The translations under genes and the position numbers were made by a program. 64,000 bases of DNA, taken from contig NAVB01000377.1 of assembly GCA_002179805.1 (NCBI GenBank), forward strand, positions 34,310 through 98,309, read 5' to 3'. A model generated the notes under the pieces. It made no database searches, was not told the origin of the DNA, and was given only the letters and a program-made list of their open reading frames with translations. The first letter of the stretch is position 1. The number at the start of each line of letters is the position of its first letter. Shown one piece after another: positions 44,468 to 55,837 of the stretch. The DNA is from Acanthamoeba lenticulata (Eukaryota > Discosea > Longamoebia > Acanthamoebidae).

Positions 44468-45066
44468 TCGGCGCGCCGGGAGGTGCAAGCCTGGAAGGCA
44501 TGGCGCAGTTGGTCGGGGCCTTGATGCGGCGCAGAAGCGGCGAGGACAAGGTGACGGTGGCCGAGCGGGTAAGCCTGGTTCGCTCGCTCGTGGTCTGGCT
44601 CTTTGTCGGTGAGCGCGACCGTCACTTTGTCGGACTTGCGGCCGAAGCCGACCTGTTGGAAGACATGGAAGAACAGGAGGAGCGCGTCAAGCGAGTGCAA
44701 GAGGCGGTGGGTGAAGCTCTGGCCGCGCTGCTCGGCGAGCATGACGATGACGACAAAGAGGTGTGGCGCCTGGTGGTGGAGCGGAGCAGCGAGTGGATGC
44801 CTGATGACGAACGCGCCGGCTCTGGACGCCCTTGCGGATTTTATACGCTCGCGCTCACTTCTGCCGGACGCGCATCCGTTCCTCCGCAGCGCGACTTCTT
44901 GACCAACGTTTGTTTCAGCTCGAAGAGATATTCCTTGGTGTTCCCATCGCTACCGCTGCAGCGATTCTTCACCAGAGCAGTCGATAAAGCGCCTGGACGA
45001 TCAAGCCAGCTGATCGGCGCGGTGATCGTCCAATTGCCTGTGAGGTTGCACAGAACTGTTGCGTAA
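44464..45066 (+). CDS. Probable 3' continuation of the HEAT-like gene in another frame
   Basis: An open frame starts at an ATG that overlaps the TGA of the upstream frame (ATGA). Its first 115 codons look like real helical protein: GMAQLVGALMRRRSGED, VSLVRSLVVWLFVGERDRHF, LLEDMEEQEERVKRVQEAV. After about 44810 the plausible frame shifts back, to NAPALDALADFIRSRSLLPD and a stop at about 44902. Two opposite shifts suggest a missing base (for example in the CCCC at 44459) and a further splice or indel, rather than a separate gene. Beyond 44902 nothing convincing is seen. Confidence 0.35.
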   Translation: MIGAPGGASLEGMAQLVGALMRRRSGEDKVTVAERVSLVRSLVVWLFVGERDRHFVGLAAEADLLEDMEEQEERVKRVQEAVGEALAALLGEHDDDDKEVWRLVVERSSEWMPDDERAGSGRPCGFYTLALTSAGRASVPPQRDFLTNVCFSSKRYSLVFPSLPLQRFFTRAVDKAPGRSSQLIGAVIVQLPVRLHRTVA

Positions 45067-45608
45067 ACCCTTCAAAAGGGGTGCGTGTTGCGCGGTGGTT
45101 AGCCGTGTGGAGAGTGCGACCCCTGGCACACTTCCGCCAGAAAACCAGGGTCAACTCGTGCGACTTGAATGTCGCGCGATCGATGAGGACAGAACACGCC
45201 ACCGACCTCTCTGTGGTCGCGTGCTGACGATGATGACGCGTGCCGAGTTCTCCGCCACGCTTCGCTGTGCTCTGCATTTGGAATTCTAAAACTTCAACCA
45301 CAAAAAGCGTCTTATGTTTTAAATTCCATTTACAAATTCGTTGACTGCAGTTGCGTTGTTAGTCCGTGATGACGGAAAGGCGGGAAGAAACAAACAGACG
45401 AGGGAGTAGGCGAAATCCACACAGAACAGATCGATGGCTCACGATGGCGTCAAGTGGACCTCCATAAATATGCACTCTACTCAGTGGCCTTACTTCACCT
45501 TCACCCACCCCGTCGTCGTACCAACGCTTTCTAATTTCGGGCCATCTTGACACACTTAGAGAATAATCGACATCGCTCTAGCCTTTGCCCAAGACTACAC
45601 TACGTAAA
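44903..45608. other. Intergenic region upstream of the sterol reductase
   Basis: About 700 bases. It carries the 3' flank of the solenoid gene and the promoter of the sterol reductase. Open frames here are short and lack protein-like sequence. No tRNA, repeat or mobile element is recognised. Confidence 0.45.
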
Positions 45609-47060
45609 ATGGCCAGCTCTGTAGCAAGGGAGCGTGCAAGTCGCGATGTAGATCGTGCTATGGGCGCAGTCAAGGACACTGCCGAGAAGCTCAAGGACCA
45701 GGCCAGCGCGCAGCTGCGCGACGGCGCGCCCGGAACCTCCAAGCCCTGGGGCGACTGGGGCGGCTTCGACGGCGAGTTCGGCGGGCCGCTCACCACTGGC
45801 TTCCTCACCTTCTTCGTGCCCACGATCCCGTTCCTCCTTTACCGCGCCTGCACAGACTACGACTGCTCAGTGGTAGCGCCCCTCACCGACCTGGCCACAG
45901 GCCAATGGACCCTCGCAGGCCTCTGGAACGGCATCCCGCCGGCCACGCCCACCGCCTGGCTGGGCTTCAGTCTCTTCGTGGCCTTCCAGGTATTGCTCTA
46001 CTTCGTCCTCTCGGGCCGACAGGCCATGGGCCTCCCGACCCCGGCGGGCAACGTCCTGCCCTACAAGATCAACGCCCTCGCGGCTACTCTCGTCACCATC
46101 GCCACCTTCTTCCTCGGCTCGAACTACGGCCTGGATCTGTTCCCGGCCACGTTCGTCTACGACCACTACGGGCCGCTCATCACCGTGGGCACCATCTCGG
46201 GCTTTGTGTTTGCCTTCTTGGCCTACCTCAAGGGCGTCTACGCGCCGACGAACCGGGACGCATCGGTGCACGGCTCCTTCTTCTACGACTTCTGGATGGG
46301 CGTCGAGCTCAACCCGCGGCTGGGCAACTTTGACATCAAGATGTTCTCCATCGGGCGCATCGGCATGATCGGGTGGGCCGTGGTGATCCTCTCCCACGCG
46401 GCCAAGCAGTACGAGCTCTACGGCCAGCTGTCCAACTCGATGATGCTCCTCCTCGCCCTCCAGATGGTCTACATCATCGACTGGGCGTGGAAGGAGGCCT
46501 GGTACACGCAGACGCTCGACATCATGCACGACCACTACGGCTTCTTCATGGCCTACGGCTCGACCTGCTGGGTCTTGACCATCTACACGTCGCAGGCCTG
46601 GTTCCTGGTCCACAACCCGCACCACCTGTCGGCCCTCGAGGCGGGCCTCATCCTGGGCATGAACGTGCTCGGCTACACGCTCTTCCGCATGACCAACGAC
46701 CAGAAGGGCACCTTCCGCGCGAGCAAGGGCCAGGCGCTCATCTGGGGCCGCCCGGCCAAGGCCATCGAGGCCGTCTACACGACGGCCGACGGCCAGCAGC
46801 GCCGCAACCTGCTCCTGGCGTCGGGCTTCTGGGGCCTCTCGCGCCACTTCAACTACCTGTGCGACCTCTTCATCACGGCCTCCTTTTGCATGTGCGGCGG
46901 CTTCTCCTCCATCATCCCCTGGACCTACCAGGTCATGATGACGTGGCTCCTCCTCGACCGCGCCAACCGCGACGACCGCCGCTGCCGGTCCAAGTACGGC
47001 AAGGCCTGGGACCAGTACTGCCAGGCCGTGCCCTCCATCATCATCCCCGGCGTCTACTGA
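45609..47060 (+). CDS. 7-dehydrocholesterol reductase-type sterol reductase
   Basis: One uninterrupted frame of 483 codons. The first 60 residues are soluble; then about eight or nine hydrophobic segments follow. Signature regions of the sterol C7/C14 reductase family are clear: FFYDFWMGVELNPRLGNFD, AWKEAWYTQTLDIMHDHYG, YTLFRMTNDQKGTFR, LIWGRPAKAIEAVYTTADG, LLASGFWGLSRHFNYLCDLF and the C-terminal DDRRCRSKYGKAWDQYC followed by IIPGVY. The SGFWGLSRHFNY form and NPRxG with HDHYG favour the DHCR7 (delta-7) branch over ERG4 or C14 reductases. It should use NADPH to reduce the delta-7 double bond in the endoplasmic reticulum. It has no intron, in contrast with most neighbours. Confidence 0.9.
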   Translation: MASSVARERASRDVDRAMGAVKDTAEKLKDQASAQLRDGAPGTSKPWGDWGGFDGEFGGPLTTGFLTFFVPTIPFLLYRACTDYDCSVVAPLTDLATGQWTLAGLWNGIPPATPTAWLGFSLFVAFQVLLYFVLSGRQAMGLPTPAGNVLPYKINALAATLVTIATFFLGSNYGLDLFPATFVYDHYGPLITVGTISGFVFAFLAYLKGVYAPTNRDASVHGSFFYDFWMGVELNPRLGNFDIKMFSIGRIGMIGWAVVILSHAAKQYELYGQLSNSMMLLLALQMVYIIDWAWKEAWYTQTLDIMHDHYGFFMAYGSTCWVLTIYTSQAWFLVHNPHHLSALEAGLILGMNVLGYTLFRMTNDQKGTFRASKGQALIWGRPAKAIEAVYTTADGQQRRNLLLASGFWGLSRHFNYLCDLFITASFCMCGGFSSIIPWTYQVMMTWLLLDRANRDDRRCRSKYGKAWDQYCQAVPSIIIPGVY

Positions 47061-47306
47061 GAGCAGTTGCACCCCGACCGTTCAACCCACATTTTTCTTC
47101 TCTTTCTCTTCCTCCTTCTCCTTCTCCTTCTTGACGTCTACGATTATGTCCTTGGACAAGACGACCACATATGCAAATAACAACAAATGTCTTCTTCAAA
47201 GGAGTTGTACACGCGAGTCAAGGGGAGGGATGGCCATCAGCAGCGGCGCGTTGGCGAGGAAGGAAGGAAGTCGATCAGCTGACCGACGAAGGAAGAAGAG
47301 GAAGCC

Positions 47307-50300
47307 TTAGGCATCGCTGTCCTCCTCGTCCTCTTCGTCGTCGCTGTCCTCCTCCTCTTCTTCCTCCTCCTCCTCTTCACTGGCGGTTGTTTCCGCTTCG
47401 GCCGCTGGCTCGTCCACGTTGTTGTTGTTTTCATCGTGGTCATGGTCGTCGTTCTCGTCGTTGATGTTCTCAGCGACGTCAACCTTCTCTTCGCCAGCAG
47501 CCTCCTCCTTGGGCAGCTCCGCCTCGACAACGACATCATCAGCATGGACGGCGGTGCCCGCGTTGTTGTTATTCGGACCGACGCTGAGCTCGTCGTTCGC
47601 CGGTGCGGGGGCGGCCTTGTGGGCGGCAGCGGCGGCCGGGGCGGCAACAAAGCGTCGCTGGTTGACGGGACTGCCGGTGGGAGCGGGGGCCGGGCCGAGA
47701 TGCTCCTGCGTGGGGTCGATGTTGTACTTTCGGTTGAGCTCCGAGAAGAAGTCGGACATGAGCTTGTTGGGCCGGGCCGCCTGCTCCTCGATGCCCTGGA
47801 TCTTGTTCTGGATCCGCCTTTCGATGTGCTCCACCAGGTCTCGGCTCCTCTCGTTCAGCCGCCACTCGTGGAAGCACGACTTGAACGTCACGGGCTCCTC
47901 GCCAGAGAGGATAATGGTGATGGGCACCTGTTCTCGCCCGTCCACGCTCTTGGCCTTCTCGACATACTCTTGCGCGATCTCGTTGGCCATCCGCCGCTCC
48001 TTCTCCGAGGCGTCTCGCCCCGTCCAGATGAACAGCTGTTTTGTGCGTTGGAGCGTGTGTGTGTGTGTGTAAGTACGATATCGATCTGGGCTGGAGGTGC
48101 AAGAGGCCTGTGGCACGAACCTCATTGTAAGCATCGAGCAGGAAGACGTCGAGGTCGTCGAGGTCCGACTGGCTGTAGGAGAGCACCTCAAAGGCCGTAA
48201 CAACACCTGATCGCCGGCGACATCAGACGAGATCCAATTGCAAGACAAGCGAGAATAAGGGAGGGAGAATAGGGGAGAGGAGGTACCCGTGGCCTCGGAG
48301 ACCTGGAAGAGGCGGGGCCAGCCGTAGGGCCGCCCGGCAAAGTTGGAGTATTCGGCCTTGCCGCCCAGCTCGGCCCAGAACTCGTCCGTCTCGCTGCCCT
48401 CCTCCAGCACCACCACCTCCCTGTCCCACGACACGATCGTCGCACCAAAGTTAACGCGATGGTGCATGCGTATGAAGACGATGAGAAGAGGAACACGCAC
48501 TTGTCGCCGCCGAGATGCTGGACGACGTGGTCGGAGAGGGCCTTGCTCTCGTCCGTGGCGCCGGCGCCGATCCACTTGAAGGCGTGGGTCGGGGTGAAGA
48601 GGACAAACACGCCGCACGAGGAGAGCTGCGACGCGCTGACCTGCGCGACCTCGACGGCGCGCACGTCCTGCGGCGTGGCGCCCCACACGCTGTAGAGGGC
48701 CTTCTCCGGCCGGCCGGCGTCGGGGTTGGCGCCGCAGTGGATGATCATGAGGCCCTCAAAGAGCGATCGGAAGAAGTCCGACTCGGCGTAGAGCTGGTGG
48801 CGGATCTGGACCGGCGCCTTGCCGCCCTCGGACTCCATCTTCTCCTCGAGCTGCTCGTAGAGGCCCGTCTGGTAGGCGATGTAGTCGCTGGGCGAGGCCC
48901 TGCTGCCGCCCAGGAAGTAGGCCACCGAGCGGATGCTCTCCTTGATGGTGAACGAGTACAGCACGATGTAGCTCCGCCCGTTGTAGAACTCGCCAAAGTT
49001 GTCCTCCCCGACGGCCGCCGCGTGCGACTTGTCGTCGATCATCCAAACCTAATGATGATGGTGATGACGTTAATGGGGATGAACGTCCACTTCACAACAA
49101 CAGGAGAGTTGGTGGTGTCAAACAACACGAACCTCTACGAGACCAGAGTCGGGGTCGATGCCGGCAAACTCCTTCTCGGGGTTGAATTCGTCCTTCTCCG
49201 GCCGGGCGTGCATGAGCGACACGTCGATCCTGGGCTGCACCGCGGGCGTCGCCGCAATGTTGGCCTGCAGCTTGCGGAACTCGATCTCTCTGTTTTGTTT
49301 TTGAAAACATCATCGCGCCGCCGCACGAGTCAATAACGCACTCGTGGACGGCGGAGGTGGTGGTGGCGGACCGGAAATCCCGGGTCGGGTGGATGTCGAC
49401 CCAGTTGAAGAACTTGCTCTTGAACAGGACCGTCTCGGTGCCCTCGAGCATGCGCGTCATCGGGGTCCACGACGGACGCTCGAACATCGTCAGGAAATCC
49501 TGTTTTTGCGTGTGATTCAGCTGAAGGCGACGAGGAGAAGAAGAAGAAGGCGACGACAAGAAGACGTACGTCGGCGAGCATGATGCCGCTGGCCTTGCTC
49601 TCCCAGTCGGACTTCTTGCCCACCCAAATAAATATCTCGGTCTCGCAGTCGAGGATGTAGGTGAAGTTGGACTCGAGCATCTCCCGCACGAGCGGCGAGT
49701 CGGTGATGGGGATGGCCTGCATGTCCCCGTCGACCTCCATCACCCTAGGAGGGTCACCCAGACAACGTGGTGTGTCCCGCGTGAGCCCCAATTCAAACCA
49801 CAATAATAACAACAACAAGATTGGGGGGGGGGAGGACGATCGCGTACTTGTACAAGAAGACGGACTCGGCCATCTCCTCGGCCACTTCCTTGTCGGTCAT
49901 GGCCTCCTCGGCGGGCGCGATCTCGGCCTTGCCGCCCATGATCTCCCAAAACATCGGGTTGCTGTCCCGCTCCAAGCCCACCAGCAGAGACACCGTTCCC
50001 ATGCCTGATGCCCGTCAGGTGAACAAAAAAAGACCACACGTCAGGTCTTTGACTCGACACACACGTGCGCATGACCGCGCAAGCGACCGCAAAATGTCAT
50101 CGAATAAAGCTGAGACGCGCACCCTTGTTCTCCGAGTTGATGATGTTGGCGATCTCGAGGCCCTTGCTCTGCTTGACGAGGCCGGCCTCCTTGCCCACCC
50201 AGACAAAGATGTTCTTGCCGGCGTCGAGCACAAAGACGTCGCCCTCGTTGAGCGAGCCGCAGGTGGCGTCGACCTGCCGCACGACGCCCTTCTTGCCCAG

Positions 50301-52131
50301 CAGGTGGAGGAGGCGTGTCTCGTAGACCTCCTCGGTCACGTGGTTGAGCGCCGACTCAGTCCCGCCGCGGAGGTACTTGATCTTGTAGTTGAACAGCTGC
50401 TGGAACTTCTCCGACTCGTGGCCTTGGACCTGAGCAGCGTACGTTGTTGTTGTTGTTGCTAAGCTCGCTGTGGTGTCCACCACCAGTGGAGAAGGTACCT
50501 CGCGGTAGTGGACAGCCTGCCCTCCGATCTTCTCGTTGAGCTGGATCGAGCGGATGGCGGCGGACGAACCCGAGTCCTGTGCGGTGGACGGAAATGGTCA
50601 CAAGGGGGGATTCAACCTCAAAAGCGGGCTGAAGGCGCAGGTGTACCTTGGGAGCCTTCCTGCCGATCCAATAGTGCAGGTCCCATTGCAGAGTTCGAGA
50701 GCGACCATCCTGTGCCGCCGCAAGCACAACATTGATGGCGAATGTGGTGAGCCCTCACCAAGGGACCTTGTGAGTTGCTAACAAGAGAATGAAGAACCTT
50801 GTAGGAGGTGTTGAGGCACAGGTAGCTGTCGCCGGCGTGGAACTTGCCATACTTCTTCTTGGGCACGCGAACGGGAAGCATCTTTTCGATCCTCCAGATC
50901 TCCAGCCCACTGTGCGTCCCCAGCGCGGAAGCCCGTAGTCGTGAGTGAGCAGACCGGGGACGAGAGAAGTGAGGCCAAAAGGACAGGTCTATGCGTACAT
51001 CTTCTCACCGGCTCCAGCGAAGGCAGCAAGCTCATCGCGACCAAGCTCGATAGTAGCCAGTCGGATGGCGGTAGGGACCTTTGAAACAAAACGATATCAA
51101 ATCAAATCAGATTGATTGATTTTGTTGACTTGTTTGGGGAAGGCGCGAGCGACGTGCACAGCCGAGCGAAAGGGAAGGGGGGCTGTAAGAACCTTGTCGT
51201 GCGTTTCTTCATCCCACTCACTCTCCTCGATGCTCTTGGCGCCCTTTTTATCGAGCCCCTTCTGTACTTGCGAGGTGGTGTGGGATTTGGTGAAGTCGAC
51301 GGCGGTCTTGGTGCGCTCGATGCCCTCAAGTCGCTGGAGGAAGTCACCGCCCATCTTGTTGGAAGCCTTGCCCAAACTCTTAGGCGTGGCTTTGCTGATC
51401 CCTGACCCCTTCTTGGCCTCGCGCTTCTCGCCACTGCTCTTACCCGGCGGAGAGGACTCCCCGGCCACGGCAGCGGCGGCCGCAGAAGCAGCGGATTTCC
51501 GAAGTGTGCCCTCCTTCTTTGTCTTTTTCTCCTTCTTCTCCTTCTTTTCATCTTTTGATGAAGAGGAAGAGGAGGATGAAGGGTTCTTGAGCGCGCTCTT
51601 GCGCCTAATCAAGCCAGGCAGTGCTCCCGTTGATTTCTTCAGATCAGTCTTGTCCTTGCCACTCTCCTTGCTGCTGCTGCTGCTGTTGCTGCTGCTGTTG
51701 CTCGTGACCTCTTTCTCCATGTGCGAGATGCTGGAGGTCCTGGAGATGCTGCGCCGTTCTCTGTCCTTCTTCTCGTCCTTTTCTTTATCCTTGGGATCTT
51801 TGTCCAAGAGCTTTCGCGTTCGGCTGCTGTCGGTAGAAAGACGTCGCCTCTTCTTTTCTTCATCGACTCCATTCTTCTCTCGGCTCTCCTTCTCCTTCTC
51901 CTTTTCCCTATCCCTGTCTCGGTCCCGGTCCCGGTCCCGGTCCCGGTCACGGTCCCTATCTCTGTCCCTATCTCTTTCCCTGTCTCTATCTTTGTCCCTT
52001 CTATCACTTTCATCCTTGGACGACCTGCTGGACTTCGACAAATCGCTTTTCCTGGATGACGATGTCCTGGAGAGCTCCTCACGGCCGCTCTTTGATGCGG
52101 AGGATCTCTCCCTCGGGGCGGATGACGACAT
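47307..52131 (-). CDS. Six-domain gelsolin/villin-family protein with RD/KE-rich N-extension and acidic tail
   Basis: About 12 exons. From ATG 52131 there are about 330 residues of low complexity: Ser-rich, a run of Arg-Asp pairs (coded 51900-51990), Lys/Glu-rich stretches and poly-Ser. An actin-binding core follows, with six gelsolin repeats: GLEIWRIEKMLPVRVPKKKY (G1), SLNEGDVFVLDAGKNIFVWV (G2), NFTYILDCETEIFIWVGKKS (G3), FGEFYNGRSYIVLYSFTIKE (G4), SCGVFVLFTPTHAFKWIGAG (G5), and DDLDVFLLDAYNELFIWTGR (G6). The C-terminus is a linker then an acidic tail (TTASEEEEEEEEEEDSDDEE) ending DSDA; no villin headpiece is visible. It should bind, and perhaps sever or cap, actin in a Ca2+-dependent way. 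Confidence 0.9.
51897..52000 (-). repeat. Arg-Asp / Lys-Glu coding repeat
   Basis: Short repeats of a CGGGAC-like hexamer (seen on plus as GTCCCG) code for alternating Arg and Asp in the N-extension of the gelsolin-family protein. Such RD/RE runs are known in nuclear splicing-related proteins and are unusual in actin-binding proteins. Confidence 0.75.
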
Positions 52132-52717
52132 GGTGACGCCTGGTGGGAAAAGAACACAAGCAAGCGTTAGATATCTGAAGGCGATGGTTGGCGATGTGAA
52201 GCAGGGTTGAGGTGCCTTCTGATGGTGGTGTACTACTTTACTTTGTCAACCGACGGCCGATACCTCCTCGCTCAAGATTGTATGTGCACACAAGGAGCCT
52301 CTTACCGTCTTCTTCTGAGTGGACCAACTGGGGCCAACAACCTCACTGCGGGTGGTGGAGGTGTGGAGCGGCGTGTTGCCTGACGTCTGGCCACACAGAG
52401 CTCAGGCTGCTCCCGTCTGCCAGTTTCCTTCCCTGTCCATTCGGCACTCCGTTGCCTTTTTTTGCCATCTCTTTCCTTTTCCTAAATCGCATAGTTGGTC
52501 GCCGGCCCAAGACGACAAGATTTCGACGCTCGCGAATTGCCACCTAGCTCGCAAGAGTCACTCAATTTGGTGGCGTACGTCGAGTGACCCGAACAGCCTG
52601 CCGCGGCAGAGCGCTGGGTACAGCTATGGCGCAAGTTGTGCTGGAGTGCGCACGAATTCGAAGAAAAAAGGAAAATAAAGAATAAATTAGCAAATAGCAC
52701 ATAATCGCAAATTGAAA
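52132..52717. other. Divergent promoter region, gelsolin protein / holocytochrome c synthase
   Basis: 586 bases between two divergent starts. The right end just before the holocytochrome c synthase ATG is AT-rich (GAAAATAAAGAATAAATTAG). No conserved domain or RNA gene is visible in any frame. Confidence 0.5.
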
Positions 52718-53932
52718 ATGGCATCGCAACCACAAGATGGCGGTGCAGCGGACCAGGCTGTCCCTTCGGCCTGCCCCGTACAGCACATGTGGTCCTCCTC
52801 CGGAAACGGCGCTCCCCATCCAATGCTGCCACAGACACAGGCCCCGCCAACTGAAGCAACTACCAACGGCAAAGTACCCTCTGCTTGTCCAGTAGCGGAG
52901 GGTCCCGGCCATGAAGCTCCTACCGAAGCTCCTCAGAGCACACCGACTGACGGTTGCCCGGCATTTGCCGGAGCCATCGACCCCAAGAATCAAATGCCTG
53001 TCATGCCCAACCAACAGCCCGCGCCTGGCCAGCGCTTCGCCCTTCCCACTGACCGTCACCGATCTTCAATTCCCAAGGCTGGAACCACCCCCGAGAGCTC
53101 GAACCAGCCAGGGGAGGAGGAGACCTGGCTCTACCCCTCACCACAGATGTTCTACAACGCCATGCGACGCAAGGGCTGGGACCCGCGCGAAGAGGACATG
53201 CATGCCGTCGTTAGCATCCACAACGCTGTCAACGAGCGCTCTTGGAACCATGTTCTTGAGTGGGAGCGACTACACGAAAGGTTCCCTCCCCTACAGCCCA
53301 CGATAGATCATCATACTGTTCCTCCTTGGTATCCTCCACAAACATTCACCCATCGGGCCTTTTTAGTGAGTGCCCGCGACCGCGGCTCGCGCGGTTCCGT
53401 GGGCGCCCGAACGACCTATCGCCCAAGGCTCGTGTGATGAGCTGGCTCGGGTATGCTGCTCCTTTCTCCTCTATGAGGGCCATCTCGCTTGCGTGCTGAC
53501 CAGCTGCTTCCTGTACAGCTACAAGCTGCCCTTTGATCGCCATGACTGGATCGTGGACCGATGCGGCACTGAGGTTCGTATGCTTGTCTGCACTCATCCA
53601 GGTCATCACCCTCACCGTCATGTTGTTGTTGTTGTTTCGCATCTCAGGTGCGTTATGTGATCGACTTTTACCAAGGCGAGGTCCCAAAGGACAACCCACA
53701 CCATCCCCCCTCGGCTTTCTACCTCGACGTCAGGTTCGGCTTCTCTTCTCTGCCTCGCCAACATCATATGCCAGGGTAGCTCACCCATCGTTTTATTTGT
53801 TCCACTACAACTAGGCCCGCCCTGGACTCAGCAGGGAGCGCATTCGATCGGATCCGCATGGGCCTCTACTCGTCCTTCCCGTCCCTCGCGCCTAGACGTG
53901 CTGCTGAACAGCGTGAGGGCGACGTCTTGTAA
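52718..53932 (+). CDS. HCCS: Holocytochrome c synthase (cytochrome c heme lyase)
   Basis: Four or five exons. The N-terminal 100 residues are Pro/Gln-rich and contain Cys-Pro motifs [22 protein letters not shown] and DGCPAFAG, which in this family act in heme binding. The catalytic core is strongly conserved: [105 protein letters not shown] and [19 protein letters not shown]. His in [11 protein letters not shown] is the axial heme ligand position. The first intron (53280-53365) joins LHE to [11 protein letters not shown] in frame. It attaches heme to cytochrome c in the mitochondrial intermembrane space. Presequence not needed in this family. Confidence 0.92.
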
Positions 53933-53994
53933 ACTTTTTCGAAACGTTTTGGGACAGCTTTTTTTTCGTTTTCGAGAGTTGTGGGCAGAAGTAG

Positions 53995-55737
53995 ATGGAG
54001 GCGGTGGTGCGACGAACCGGCGCTGGAGGCGGCCTCCTCGACCGGGCGTGGCGCGACGCCGAAGCTGGGGGAGTGGGCAGCGGAGGAACCTCGTTCGGTC
54101 GAGGGCGCTCAAGCGCTGGTACAGGCGGTTGGTTCTCCTTGTCTAGAGTCGTGCTGGGCATGCTCCTCCTGGCGTTTGCCTGTGCGGCACTCGTGTCCTA
54201 TTCTCTTCACTCTGTTGCCGTCAGTAAGCTGCAACAGCGTGAGAAAGAAGCCATCCACTTCATCATGGAGATTGATCGGCTGTCCCGGAGGGGCCACGAG
54301 TGCGACATACGAAACGAACAGCTCACAGCACAGAACGGGCGAAGCGAGCAGGCTCTGAGCGATCGCGAGCAAGCGCACGACAGCCTCACGGTTGAAGTGA
54401 GCTCCCTCAGCGAGAAGCTTCATGCCGCCGAGCAGGAGAAGGAACAGCTTCTGTCTCACCTCCAGCAGAGGAAGGCCCTCGTCGAGGAGCTGGAGAAGGA
54501 AATTGAGCAGGTTCGACAGCAGCTGACACAGAGTCGGACCAGCACGGCAGCCACAGCCACGACTGACGAGTCGTCTACACACCCGCCAGGCTTCAAGTGG
54601 GTTCGTTGTACCAACTCCTAGAGTCTAGTACTTGGCGGCTTCTTGACGTTGTCTACCACGTTCGTGCAGCCCGCGTCCACGCTGCAGAAGCGGCCCCCTC
54701 GCAGGCTGGCCATCATCATCCCTCACGCCATCCACCAAGAGAACCGCCTGAGCGAGTTTTACGCCTGGTCGCACATGGACATCAACGTGCCGGCTTGCGA
54801 CCACAACCTGCCCTACACGCAGTACCGGGACCTCTGGGTCTACACCAACAAGCTCTACGGAGGAAACGTCGAGGCCGACCGCGAGCGAATGGCCAACGTA
54901 CCCTCTCGAACCTCTTCGACTCTAATAATGCGATCGTGGCTAACGCACTTTGTTCATCCGCGTAGTACAAGCAAAACATGAAGAGGCTGAGCATGTACGG
55001 CTGCTACCGGTCGGTACGCTTTATCAGCGCCAACCTGACGGAGGAGCAGGACCCCTACCCGACCAAGACCCGCAACAACGGCGTCATCGCGGACCTCTTC
55101 TTTCGCATCTTCGAGATGGAGCAGTTCCGCGGCCATTACGACTACTTCATGCTGATGGAGTCGGACGTGCGGCCCCTCCGACCCTACTGGCTTGATAACG
55201 TCTACGAGCACGCCGAGTACGCTCTCGAGGACTTTTGGATCAAGGGCTCCATCTACCGCGGGCCAAACACGCCCAAGCAGTACTGCATGGGCGTCTACTG
55301 GGGCTGTGGCGACCACTTCAACGGCAACTCTATGTTCCGCCTGGGCGACCCCGTCTTTGACAGCTTCCTCCGTTAGTGCGTTCACTCTCGGTCTTGTCAT
55401 GCATGACACCGCATGTGTTGTTGACGTCGTTACTGGTGGCAGTGCGCGAGATACGCGAGTCGACCCAGGCAAGGAGGTGGGGATCAACCACGACGCACAG
55501 ATCGTGCGCGTGCTGCGGGATCCGGCGGTGTTCCGATTCTACCAGCGCTACGCCCACAAGTTCGTCTACACCGAGTTCATTCAGCATCGGCCACCGCTGG
55601 TGCTCGACGACATACGGCGCACGTTCAACAACACGTTCATCGTGCATCAAGCCAGCAACATTGCCGAGGTCCCGCAGGAGGGCGAGCTCGAGGACATCTA
55701 CCTCGACCGCAGCAACATCGTCCTCAAGCCCGCCTAA
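53995..55737 (+). CDS. Type II membrane glycosyltransferase candidate
   Basis: I do not recognise the family by name. Four exons. A Gly-rich N-terminus precedes one membrane span (VVLGMLLLAFACAALVSYSL) at about residues 50-70. A heptad coiled-coil stem follows (LTVEVSSLSEKLHAAEQEKE and RKALVEELEKEIEQVRQQL). The globular part starts RRLAIIIPHAIHQENRLSEF, then VYTNKLYGGN, TRNNGVIADLFFRIFEMEQF, YDYFMLMESDVRPLRPYWLD (an ESD motif like the DxD of glycosyltransferases), FWIKGSIYRGPNTPKQ and DHFNGNSMFRLGDPVF. The layout of cytosolic tail, span, stem and catalytic domain is that of a Golgi type II glycosyltransferase. Sugar and acceptor are not visible. Confidence 0.65.
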
Positions 55738-55837
55738 GACGACTTTCTTCATGTTGTAGTGAAGTCAGCATCTCAAGAGGGTGAGGGTCTTTCTTGTTGT
55801 TTATTTACGTCTCGCTACAAGTGTGGGAAAGGCTGCT

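Noticed and set aside
45867..47072. Minus-strand open frame of 401 codons
   Set aside because: Antisense shadow of the intronless sterol reductase, with low-complexity Val/Glu/Arg content and no domain.
51116..52210. Plus-strand Leu/Ser-rich open frame of 364 codons that looks like a membrane protein
   Set aside because: Antisense of the RD/KE/Ser-rich N-extension of the gelsolin-family gene; the Leu and Ser runs are reverse complements of Lys, Glu and Arg codons.
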